A DNA stretch of 8,777 nucleotides, from NCBI GenBank assembly GCA_903858195.1, contig CAIOHW010000304.1, positions 1 through 8,777 on the forward strand, given 5' to 3'. This DNA is from Oligoflexia bacterium. GTDB lineage: Bacteria > Bdellovibrionota > UBA1018. A program made the translations under genes and the position numbers. Numbering within the stretch: the stretch's first letter is position 1; each line of letters begins with the position of its first letter. The notes below the pieces were generated by a model. It was given only the letters and a program-made list of their open reading frames with translations, was not told where the DNA came from and searched no databases. Below, piece after piece: positions 1 through 6,274 of this stretch.

Positions 1-166
1 CATAGGGGGTCTGAAAGACTGCGGGCCCCTGTTTTTGCCAGAGTTCCACTCCCTGCAGCGGCCGGAGAAGTGCCTCGACCCTCTCGATCCGATACCCCAG
101 AAGCAGATCAATCTCCTCCGGAGGGGAAACGGTGATCCGCTGCTTGAGTTCCGATGGAAGTCCCAC
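1..166 (-). CDS. Unrecognised protein, N-terminal fragment, possible sixth operon gene
   Basis: An open frame reads from a GTG at 166 to the left edge (55 codons) with no stop. I translated it by hand. It begins V(M)GLPSELKQRI and contains SPPEEIDLLLGY (about residues 14-25), an acidic/leucine-rich stretch that looks like real protein, and it ends at QTPY, where the window stops. I do not recognise a family. It lies 20 nt past the aldehyde dehydrogenase stop on the same strand, so it may belong to the operon. The start is uncertain: an AAGG lies only 2 nt before the GTG, which is too close, and TTGGA lies about 8 nt before it. Translation from further upstream, overlapping the dehydrogenase, cannot be excluded. 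No competing gene is evident on the plus strand here. Confidence 0.5.
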   Translation of the reverse strand, partial: MGLPSELKQRITVSPPEEIDLLLGYRIERVEALLRPLQGVELWQKQGPAVFQTPY

Positions 167-186
167 TGCCTTAGTCCAAAGTACGC

Positions 187-1569
187 TTAACCCCTTTCGT
201 GCCAGCCCTTGGTCTGAACAAAGGCCAGGATCCCATAAGTTGAGAGCGTCGCACCCACGCCACTGTGTCCGCGGCCAGCCCAGGGAAGCCTCGGACTCAC
301 GCGGTCGCAGCAGTTCCAGTAGGCACTTCCTGCATGCACGCCCTCCAGGAGATTTTTTCCACGAGTGCGATCCGTGCAGAAAATCCCGGCCGTAAGCCCG
401 TACTCAGAATCATTCATCAGGGAGAGCGCCTCGGCATCATCGCGCACTTTTTGGATGCCGATCATCGGACCAAAGCTCTCTTCCTGCATGAGCTTCATGG
501 AGGAGTTCACATTGAGGACAACCGTGGGCTCGATCGTCGTGCCGCCGTTAGGCCCCTTGCGCTTGCCACCGAGCGCGATCTTGGCACCCTTGGCCACGGC
601 ATCGGCGATCTGGTCTTCGAGCACGGCAATCTGCTGCGAACGCGTGAGAACACTCAAGTAAGTCTTGTCATCGGCGGGATCGCCACTCACAAAGCCTTCG
701 ACCGTCTTCACAAAGTGAGACACGTACTCGTCGTAAATTTTTTCGTGGACGTAGATGCGCTCGACCGCGCAGCAGCTCTGGCCATTATTATAAAATGCGC
801 CATCGGCAGTGCCCTCGGCCACGGCCTTGACCCCGGCGCCATTCACGACGTCATCGGCGATATACACGGGGTCTTTTCCGCCAAGCTCCATCTGCACGCG
901 GATCATGCGTCCACCCACGGCCTCGGAGATCTTTTTGCCAGTGGCGTAGCTCCCCGTAAAGAACACACCATCGATCTTTTGTTTGAGAAGTGCCTGCCCG
1001 ACCTCGCCGCCCCCAACGAGTACGCTAAAGGCGTCCGATGGGACACCTGCCTCGTGCAAAAGCCTTCCCATCTCCAGACCCGTAAGGGTCGCAAACTCCG
1101 AGGGCTTGTAGATCACCGTATTGCCGGTGAGGAGTGCGGGTACATACACGTTTGACCCCACAAACCACGGGTAGTTCCAGGCCGAGATGTTGGCAATCAC
1201 GCCAAGCGGCTCAAGGGTGATCGTCTCTTTGAGCTTTTGCGCAGGATCATCGAGCACGACTTCGGGCTTGAGCACCTTGGCAGTGGATTCGATGAAAAAA
1301 TCGAGCCTCCCGATTAGGCCCTTCAGTTCGTTGCGAGACTGCGAAATGGGCTTTCCCGTTTCGTCGGTCATGATGCGGGCAAGTTTTTCGGTGTCGCGGA
1401 TCACGCCCTGCTTGAATTTTTCGATGCAGGCCTGCCGCTCGGAGAGCGGGCGGGCGGCCCAGGCTCCCTGGGCTCGGCGGGCGGCTTGGTACTTGGCCTC
1501 GACACTCGAGAGGGTGTCGTCTTTGAGCTCTTGGATGAGTTTGCCGTTTGCGGGGTTCGTTACTTTCAT
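187..1569 (-). CDS. NAD(P)-dependent aldehyde dehydrogenase (gamma-glutamyl-aminoaldehyde type, PuuC-like role)
   Basis: This 460-residue protein is of normal length for the aldehyde dehydrogenase superfamily. Numbered from MKVTNP, the active-site set is complete: Asn132 in WNYPW, the cofactor-binding Lys155 in YKPSE, FTGS at 204-207, the general base Glu228 in MELGGKDP, the nucleophile Cys266 in NNGQSC, and EESFGP at 363-368. It should oxidise an aldehyde to a carboxylate in the cytoplasm using NAD or NADP. The in-frame start at 1611 would add 14 residues. The ATG at 1569 is preferred because GAGG sits 8 nt upstream and because it overlaps the TGA of the preceding hydrolase gene (ATGA), suggesting translational coupling. 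Position in the operon suggests the substrate is a gamma-glutamylated aminoaldehyde, such as gamma-glutamyl-aminoacetaldehyde giving gamma-glutamylglycine. That substrate is inferred; motifs alone would also fit succinate-semialdehyde or other aldehydes. Confidence 0.93.
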   Translation of the reverse strand: MKVTNPANGKLIQELKDDTLSSVEAKYQAARRAQGAWAARPLSERQACIEKFKQGVIRDTEKLARIMTDETGKPISQSRNELKGLIGRLDFFIESTAKVLKPEVVLDDPAQKLKETITLEPLGVIANISAWNYPWFVGSNVYVPALLTGNTVIYKPSEFATLTGLEMGRLLHEAGVPSDAFSVLVGGGEVGQALLKQKIDGVFFTGSYATGKKISEAVGGRMIRVQMELGGKDPVYIADDVVNGAGVKAVAEGTADGAFYNNGQSCCAVERIYVHEKIYDEYVSHFVKTVEGFVSGDPADDKTYLSVLTRSQQIAVLEDQIADAVAKGAKIALGGKRKGPNGGTTIEPTVVLNVNSSMKLMQEESFGPMIGIQKVRDDAEALSLMNDSEYGLTAGIFCTDRTRGKNLLEGVHAGSAYWNCCDRVSPRLPWAGRGHSGVGATLSTYGILAFVQTKGWHERG

Positions 1570-2339
1570 GGGGCTTTCCTCTTCTTGGATTCTCTTGCGG
1601 CCGCAAGCCACGCTTCTAGTACTGGTGAACCATCGGCAAGAGCCGGGACATCGCCCTTGGCATCAGCCACAAATTCGGGATGCCACTGCACTCCGTACAC
1701 CCAGGCGCCGGCACCCTCCACGCGAATAGCTTCGACCATACCGTCATCCGGGCAGCGCGCTTCGACGACCACGCCCTGGCCAAGGCGGTCGAGTCCCTGG
1801 TGGTGGACCGTATTGACCGTAAAGCTCTCGCACTTCATCCACTGGGCAAGCCGGGATCCAGGTTCGGTTTTAACCGTGTGATGGAGCCTGTCGTAAGTGT
1901 GCCAGTCCCGATGCGTCAGAGCCCCGGGCTTTTGCGTCCCGATGTCCTGAAACAGCGATCCACCAAAACAGACATTGAGGAGCTGCGCTCCTCGACACAC
2001 CCCGAGCACGGGCTTTCCTTGGGCGACAAACGCACGTACCAGCGCCATCTCGTAGAGATCGCGAACGCGGTCCCCGCTCCATTCGGGCTTGAGGGGCTTT
2101 TCGCCATAGCTCTCTGGCGAAAGATCCGAGCCCCCCTGAAGAAGGAGCGCGTCCATCTCTCGGGCGTATCGCAACGGATCACACACGTCCGGAATCAGGA
2201 ACGGAAGATCTCCCTTCGAGGCCACCCACTCCGACATCGAGCGCTCCAGGTACAAAAGCGTCTTACCCTTGAAGACCGCGCGGTTCGGATCTGCATGGAA
2301 GTAGCAGGCCGAGATCCCGAGTTTGAGCGCACCTTCCAT
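1566..2339 (-). CDS. Gamma-glutamyl amide hydrolase, class I glutamine amidotransferase (peptidase C26, PuuD-like)
   Basis: This 257-residue single-domain protein matches the length of the PuuD/peptidase C26 family. LLLQGGSDLSP at 66-75 is the family's oxyanion-side motif. The nucleophile is Cys115 in GVCRGAQ, and His220 and Glu222 in WHPEF complete the triad. There is no synthetase domain, so it should act as a stand-alone hydrolase cleaving a gamma-glutamyl amide bond. In PuuD the substrate is gamma-glutamyl-GABA. Here context suggests gamma-glutamylglycine, releasing glycine and glutamate. The start codon directly abuts the TAA of the alcohol dehydrogenase in the same reading frame, with no close Shine-Dalgarno (AGGG ends 11 nt away), so reinitiation is likely. 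Its stop overlaps the next start by 4 nt. The family call is firm; the substrate is inferred. Confidence 0.92.
   Translation of the reverse strand: MEGALKLGISACYFHADPNRAVFKGKTLLYLERSMSEWVASKGDLPFLIPDVCDPLRYAREMDALLLQGGSDLSPESYGEKPLKPEWSGDRVRDLYEMALVRAFVAQGKPVLGVCRGAQLLNVCFGGSLFQDIGTQKPGALTHRDWHTYDRLHHTVKTEPGSRLAQWMKCESFTVNTVHHQGLDRLGQGVVVEARCPDDGMVEAIRVEGAGAWVYGVQWHPEFVADAKGDVPALADGSPVLEAWLAAARESKKRKAP
1578..1581 (-). promoter_or_regulatory. Ribosome binding site deciding the aldehyde dehydrogenase start
   Basis: On the minus strand GAGG (within AGAGGAAAG) lies 8 nt before the ATG at 1569 and inside the 3' end of the hydrolase gene. It supports 1569 rather than the in-frame codon at 1611 as the start. 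Confidence 0.7.
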
Positions 2340-3488
2340 TTAGAAGGCCGCCCTAAAGACCTGCTCGAAGGTCTCACGCGTGCAGGCGCGAGGGTTGGAC
2401 GGATGGCAGGCGTCATGCATGGCCACCTCTACGAGTTGGCCCAACTTGTCGCTCGAGACCTTCACTCCATTCAGTTTCTCTGGAATGCCGATCGAGTGCT
2501 TGAGCTTGCCGAGCCACCGCAAAAAACCCTCGGGCGACTTTTCAGCGCCACTGAGGCCCACGGCTTCGGCCATCCTGACAAAGCGCTCGGGGACGGCTTG
2601 AGTGTTGTAGGCCAGCGCGTGATCGATCATGACCGCGTTGGCGAGTCCATGATGGAGGTCACTCACGGTCGAGAGCGCATGGGCGCAGGAGTGCGTGATG
2701 CCCAGGCCCTTCTGGAAGGCAATCGCCCCCATCATCGAGCTCATGAGCATGTCCCCACGGGCAGAAAGATGCGTGGGTTCCTTTACGGCTATCTCGAGTG
2801 CTCCAGCAGCCAGGCGGATGCCCTCGAGCGCAATACCGTCAGCAATCGGGTGATGACCCTTGGCCAGGAAGGCCTCCACGCAATGGGTCAGTGCGTCCAT
2901 CCCCGTCCACGCCGTGATGTTTGCAGGAAGGTTGATCGTGAGCTCGGGGTCGGCGAACACGGCCTTGGCCAGAAGCCTTGGCGAAAATATGATCTTCTTG
3001 ATGTGAGTCACGTCATCCGAGACCACCGCACTGCGCCCAACTTCACTCCCCGTTCCGGCGGTCGTCGGGAGAGCCACCCAGTGCGGGATCTCCTGGTCCA
3101 CGGGAAGCGCTCCCGGTTTATCGTCTTCGTAGTCAAAGAGATCTCCCGGATGGTGGATCATGAGCAAAATGGCCTTCGCCACATCGAGCGCCGCTCCACC
3201 CCCAAAGCCGATCATCGAATCCGCCTGGGCAGCGCGATAGGCGGCAACACCGGCTGTCACCTGCGACTTGACCGGATTGCCCCAAATTCCAGAAAAAACC
3301 TGAGGCTCAAGCCCTCCGTCCTTCAAGAGCTTTACAAAGCCCTTGAGCACGGGGAGCTCGGCCAACCCCTTGTCGGTGACCACGAGCGGGCGTGTGAGCC
3401 CGCGGCTCTTGAGATTTTCGATCGCCTTGGCGCGAACGCCCGGGCCAAAGTGGATTTCGGTCGGAAAATTGTAACGGTGCTGGGACAT
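2340..3488 (-). CDS. Iron-containing (group III) alcohol dehydrogenase
   Basis: This 382-residue protein has the usual length for the Fe-ADH family (FucO, DhaT, methanol dehydrogenase type). Numbered from MSQHRY, it has GFGGGAALDVAK near 94-105 for the dinucleotide pyrophosphate, and PTTAGTGSE near 141-149. The expected metal ligands are all present: Asp198 and His202 in MDALTHCVEA, His266 in THSCAH and His280 in HHGLAN. The 14-residue spacing of the last two equals that of FucO. It interconverts an alcohol and an aldehyde with NAD(P)H and a divalent metal in the cytoplasm. Within this operon it probably oxidises the hydroxyl of a gamma-glutamylated amino alcohol, taking the place of the FAD oxidase PuuB in the Puu pathway. 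A GTG at 3500 is in frame, but GGAG 6 nt before the ATG at 3488 favours the shorter form. Physiological direction and substrate cannot be read from sequence. Confidence 0.93.
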   Translation of the reverse strand: MSQHRYNFPTEIHFGPGVRAKAIENLKSRGLTRPLVVTDKGLAELPVLKGFVKLLKDGGLEPQVFSGIWGNPVKSQVTAGVAAYRAAQADSMIGFGGGAALDVAKAILLMIHHPGDLFDYEDDKPGALPVDQEIPHWVALPTTAGTGSEVGRSAVVSDDVTHIKKIIFSPRLLAKAVFADPELTINLPANITAWTGMDALTHCVEAFLAKGHHPIADGIALEGIRLAAGALEIAVKEPTHLSARGDMLMSSMMGAIAFQKGLGITHSCAHALSTVSDLHHGLANAVMIDHALAYNTQAVPERFVRMAEAVGLSGAEKSPEGFLRWLGKLKHSIGIPEKLNGVKVSSDKLGQLVEVAMHDACHPSNPRACTRETFEQVFRAAF

Positions 3489-3494
3489 GATTTT

Positions 3495-3498
3495 CTCC
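3495..3498 (-). promoter_or_regulatory. Ribosome binding site deciding the alcohol dehydrogenase start
   Basis: GGAG on the minus strand precedes the ATG at 3488 by 6 nt. It overlaps the alternative in-frame GTG at 3500, so initiation at that GTG would have no comparable site. Confidence 0.65.
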
Positions 3499-3514
3499 AC
3501 GGTGGTTCTAAAGA

Positions 3515-3527
3515 TGAATCGATTCTA
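3515..3527. repeat. Junction repeat copy 1, containing a 10-bp palindrome
   Basis: On the minus strand this reads TAGAATCGATTCA. The TAG is the stop codon of the glutamine-synthetase-like gene, and the next ten bases form the perfect palindrome GAATCGATTC (3516-3525). A copy with 12 of 13 bases identical starts at the stop codon of the preceding permease gene (4865-4877). The role is unknown: it could be a short RNA fold, a processing site or coincidence. Confidence 0.45.
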
Positions 3528-4862
3528 GATAATTTCGAAATACCGTTCCATCTCCCAACTCGTGACCGAGTCCTGGAACTGGCGCCACTCCCACTCACGT
3601 GTAGCGGCGAAATGGTCGACAAAGTCATCGCCGAGGATCTCACGGGCGGCCTTCGAGTCCTTGAAACGCCGGGTCGCCTCCCACAAGTTGCGCGGCAGCC
3701 GCTCGGCATTGGCGTTGGAATAGGCCGAGCCCTGAGTGGGGGCGTCCTTGAGCTTGAGGCCCTTGGAGATCCCATAGAGCCCCGAAGCGAGCGCAGCCGA
3801 TATGGCCAGGTAAGGATTGCAGTCGGAGCCAGGCACGCGAGTCTCAAGTCTCGTAGACTTGCCGCCCGCCGAGGAGATCACGCGTGCAGCCACCGTCCGG
3901 TTGTCCACGCCCCAGGTGACCTTGGTGGGTGCCCAGTAACCGTCCACCAGACGCTTGTAGCTGTTCACGGTTGGCGCAAACAGCGGAAGGATCTCGGGCA
4001 ACAAGAGCAGTTGTCCTGCGAGGTAGCTTTCAAAGACCCCGCTCATGCGATGGGGCCTGGCCGGATCATCGAAGAGATTCTTGCCGCCCTTCCAGAGGCT
4101 CTGGTGCAAGTGTCCGCTGCAGCCCGGAAGCTTGGGGTTCCACTTGGCCATGAAACTGGGCATGATCCCGAAACGAGAGCCGATCTCTTTTGTCGCCGTC
4201 TTAAAAAGCACGGCCCGGTCAGCAGCCTCGAGAGCATTCGAATAGAGGATCGCAGCCTCAAAAACCCCCGGCCCGGTCTCGGTGTGAAGCCCCTCGATCG
4301 GGATGCCAAAGGCCGCCATCTCGTCCATAAGGGCCGTGAAAAACGGCTGGCTCTGGGTCGTGCGCACGACGGAGTAGCCGAACATCCCCGGTGTGATCGG
4401 ATCCGGGTGCATGTGCCTCTTTTCGGCCCAGCTCTGCGGGGTTTCGGCAAAGTTGAACCACTCAAACTCCATCCCGAAGTTGGCTTCCATCCCCTGCTGC
4501 CTCGCTCGTTCCACCACTCGCGAAAGCAGACTTCTGGGACAGATCTTCGATGCTTCGCCCTCAAACTGACCCAGCATGAACGGGAGATTCGCTTCCCAGG
4601 GAATGCGCCGGAGCGTAGAGGGATCCAGCCTGACTGTGGCATCCGGATAGCCCGAGTGCCATCCGGTATAGGCGACGTTATCGTAGCAGACATCGGCCGA
4701 GTCCCAGCCCAGCACGACGTTGCAAAAACCAAAGCCCGCCTCGAGAGACGAGAGGAACTTCTCTCGCCCCAGATACTTGCCACGCAAAACACCGTCGATG
4801 TCGGTGACCGCGACCTTGGCCTTTTCGAACTCGAGCTGAGAGAGGGCGGGAATGTGCTTCAT
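3525..4862 (-). CDS. Glutamine-synthetase-like gamma-glutamylamine ligase (PuuA/GlnA4 type)
   Basis: This 445-residue protein has a full glutamine synthetase fold. The N-terminal beta-grasp segment carries TDIDGVLRGKYL (20-31), as in PuuA-type ligases. The catalytic domain has MEFEWF (131-136, metal Glu132 and Glu134), ETGPGVFE (195-202), SGHLHQS (249-255), NSYKRL (300-305), NR (321-322) and RLETRVPGSDCNPYL (338-352). It should join glutamate's gamma-carboxyl to an amine using ATP and Mg/Mn. The true glutamine synthetase motif FDGSS, which carries the aspartate used with ammonium, is absent; the region reads GWDSADVCY (52-60). That favours an organic amine over ammonia. The neighbouring ethanolamine-type permease and alcohol dehydrogenase point to ethanolamine, as for Streptomyces GlnA4; polyamine or another amino alcohol is possible. 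It starts 12 nt after the permease stop with no clear Shine-Dalgarno. No clear adenylylation-site tyrosine motif was recognised near the C terminus. Confidence 0.9.
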   Translation of the reverse strand: MKHIPALSQLEFEKAKVAVTDIDGVLRGKYLGREKFLSSLEAGFGFCNVVLGWDSADVCYDNVAYTGWHSGYPDATVRLDPSTLRRIPWEANLPFMLGQFEGEASKICPRSLLSRVVERARQQGMEANFGMEFEWFNFAETPQSWAEKRHMHPDPITPGMFGYSVVRTTQSQPFFTALMDEMAAFGIPIEGLHTETGPGVFEAAILYSNALEAADRAVLFKTATKEIGSRFGIMPSFMAKWNPKLPGCSGHLHQSLWKGGKNLFDDPARPHRMSGVFESYLAGQLLLLPEILPLFAPTVNSYKRLVDGYWAPTKVTWGVDNRTVAARVISSAGGKSTRLETRVPGSDCNPYLAISAALASGLYGISKGLKLKDAPTQGSAYSNANAERLPRNLWEATRRFKDSKAAREILGDDFVDHFAATREWEWRQFQDSVTSWEMERYFEII

Positions 4863-4864
4863 CG

Positions 4865-4877
4865 TGAAGCGATTCTA
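4865..4877. repeat. Junction repeat copy 2
   Basis: On the minus strand this reads TAGAATCGCTTCA, beginning with the permease stop codon and filling most of the 12-nt gap before the ligase start. It differs by one base from the copy at 3515-3527, which likewise begins at a stop codon. The palindrome is imperfect here. Confidence 0.45.
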
Positions 4878-6221
4878 CCCTCGGAGCTTCAGGCTCCCAA
4901 ACGAAAGCGTGAGCCAGATCACACCGAACACTGCGGCAAGCCCCGGCTGTGCAACGAGCATCGAACCCAGGCAAACGACGGCAAGAACGAGCGCAGTGCA
5001 CGGGACCCAGGGATAACCTGGCGCACGGTAGGGCCTTGGGAGGGAGGGCTCAATCCGGCGCAGCCTGAAAAGCGAGACCATCGAGAGGACATAGAGAACA
5101 AGCGCACCAAAAACCGAAATCGTGATGATCTCGCCCGTACGACCCGAGAGCAGGGCTACGCCCCCGATGGCCCAGTTGACCAGCAGCGCGGCGACAGGGG
5201 TCTGACGCCTTGGATGCACCTCGCCCAGGAAGGCCGGGGCAAACCCCCTGCGCCCCATCTCGAGCACGGCTCGGCCCGCCACCAGAATGATTCCGTGAAA
5301 CGAAGCCACAAGACCCAAAACTCCAACCGTCAGGAGCAGGTGATAAAGGCCATGCCCCTCGCCCACCGCGCGCCCCAGCGCCAACGGAAGCGGCGAGTCG
5401 GATGCCAGGCTTGATCCGGCTGGGTAAACCACGGCCTCCCAGCCCCCCACTCCCACTGCGGCAAGAAAAGTAACCAGTGCCAACACGACCAGCGTGGCCA
5501 TGGCGCTTCCGAAGCCTCGAGCGAGATCCTTCTGGGGATTGCGTGCCTCCTCAGCCACATTCGCCACCCCTTCGATGGCGAGGTAGAACCAGATGGCGTA
5601 CGGAATCGCTGCAAAGGCCCCCCACCAGCCATTCGGTAAAGGATTGCGGGAGAACGCCTCCCACGAAAACCGGGTTCCCGCGACTCCTGCAAAGAGCAAG
5701 AGCTCGGCAACGGCAGCGATCGTCACCGCGAGTTCGAAAATCGCTGACTGCCGCACCCCCCAGATATTGAGGGCCGTAAAGATCAGATATGCCCCGAGCC
5801 CGACGATGGTGGGGTTCCACGCAGGCACGAACAATACGACATAGGCCCCGATTGCAGCGGCAATGGCCGGCGGCGCAAACACAAACTCGATCACTTGCGC
5901 GGTGCCGGTCAGGGCGGCAAGCCCCCTGCCCCCCATGCCGGGCCCGAATGCGCGCAAAGCATAACTAAAGGCACCACCCGCATGAGGAATCGCACATGCG
6001 AGCTCGGCATAACTGAGCACGAAGGTCACGTATAGAACCGTCACTCCGAGCAGTGCCAGCAGCAGACCATAGGGCCCGCCTTCGACAAGGCCTAGATTCC
6101 AACCGAAATACATTCCCGAAATGACATAGCCCACCCCGAGGCCCCACAGCATGAGCGGCCCAAGGGGCTTCGCCAGCTCGGGTGCGACCTTTGGGGAGCG
6201 GGCTTGAGCGGCTTCGTTCAT
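4875..6221 (-). CDS. eat: APC-superfamily permease, probable ethanolamine permease
   Basis: This 448-residue polytopic membrane protein has about twelve hydrophobic segments in the APC pattern. The first begins near residue 20 with LMLWGLGVGYVISGMYFGWN. Other marks are YAELACAIPHAGGAFSYA (71-88), GTAQVIEFVFAPPAIAAAIG (106-125), ALNIWGVRQSAIFEL (150-164), EGVANVAEEARNP (217-229) and RPYRAPGYPW (396-405). From memory, these strings closely resemble the ethanolamine permease branch (Eat/TIGR00908) rather than polyamine or general amino-acid permeases. It should import a small amine across the inner membrane, probably driven by a cation gradient. It is the first gene of the operon, which fits a substrate-uptake role. 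AGGTG lies 4 nt before the ATG, slightly close. The family is firm; substrate identity rests on recalled similarity and the neighbouring genes. Confidence 0.9.
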   Translation of the reverse strand: MNEAAQARSPKVAPELAKPLGPLMLWGLGVGYVISGMYFGWNLGLVEGGPYGLLLALLGVTVLYVTFVLSYAELACAIPHAGGAFSYALRAFGPGMGGRGLAALTGTAQVIEFVFAPPAIAAAIGAYVVLFVPAWNPTIVGLGAYLIFTALNIWGVRQSAIFELAVTIAAVAELLLFAGVAGTRFSWEAFSRNPLPNGWWGAFAAIPYAIWFYLAIEGVANVAEEARNPQKDLARGFGSAMATLVVLALVTFLAAVGVGGWEAVVYPAGSSLASDSPLPLALGRAVGEGHGLYHLLLTVGVLGLVASFHGIILVAGRAVLEMGRRGFAPAFLGEVHPRRQTPVAALLVNWAIGGVALLSGRTGEIITISVFGALVLYVLSMVSLFRLRRIEPSLPRPYRAPGYPWVPCTALVLAVVCLGSMLVAQPGLAAVFGVIWLTLSFGSLKLRG

Positions 6222-6274
6222 GATTCACCTGATTTATATAGAGACTTGGCAATGCTTCCAGTAATTTATCGGGC
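6222..6274. promoter_or_regulatory. Short divergent promoter region between the permease and citrate synthase genes
   Basis: These 53 bp are all that separates two divergent starts, and they are clearly more AT-rich than the flanking genes. A self-complementary TATATA (6235-6240) could act as a -10 box in either direction. On the minus strand TTACTG (6264-6259) lies 18 bp upstream of it, but transcription from there would begin inside the permease Shine-Dalgarno. On the plus strand no good -35 partner is seen. I see no clear operator palindrome. The promoter function is likely; the exact elements are guesses. Confidence 0.5.
6226..6230 (-). promoter_or_regulatory. Ribosome binding site of the permease gene
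   Basis: AGGTG on the minus strand, 4 nt before the ATG at 6221. It supports that start, since the next in-frame ATG (residue 24) would cut into the first membrane segment. Confidence 0.55.

Noticed and set aside
265..1155. A 296-codon open frame on the plus strand inside the aldehyde dehydrogenase gene.
   Set aside because: It lies opposite a coding sequence with complete active-site motifs, and its translation looks like no known protein.
1680..5414. A 1244-codon open frame on the plus strand, antisense to four operon genes.
   Set aside because: The hydrolase, alcohol dehydrogenase, ligase and permease genes all happen to share one reading frame, and this frame is its exact codon-for-codon complement. 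A stop there requires TTA, CTA or TCA in the sense genes, which are rare in GC-rich coding DNA. The translation has no recognisable domain, whereas the sense products have full catalytic motifs.
187..6221. Operon read as a standard putrescine (Puu) or GABA pathway.
   Set aside because: There is no PuuB-type FAD oxidase or aminotransferase, and the permease resembles the ethanolamine branch. It is kept only as an alternative for individual enzymes.
6222..6274. Regulator operator in the divergent promoter region.
   Set aside because: Apart from the short self-complementary TATATA, I found no inverted repeat of operator size.
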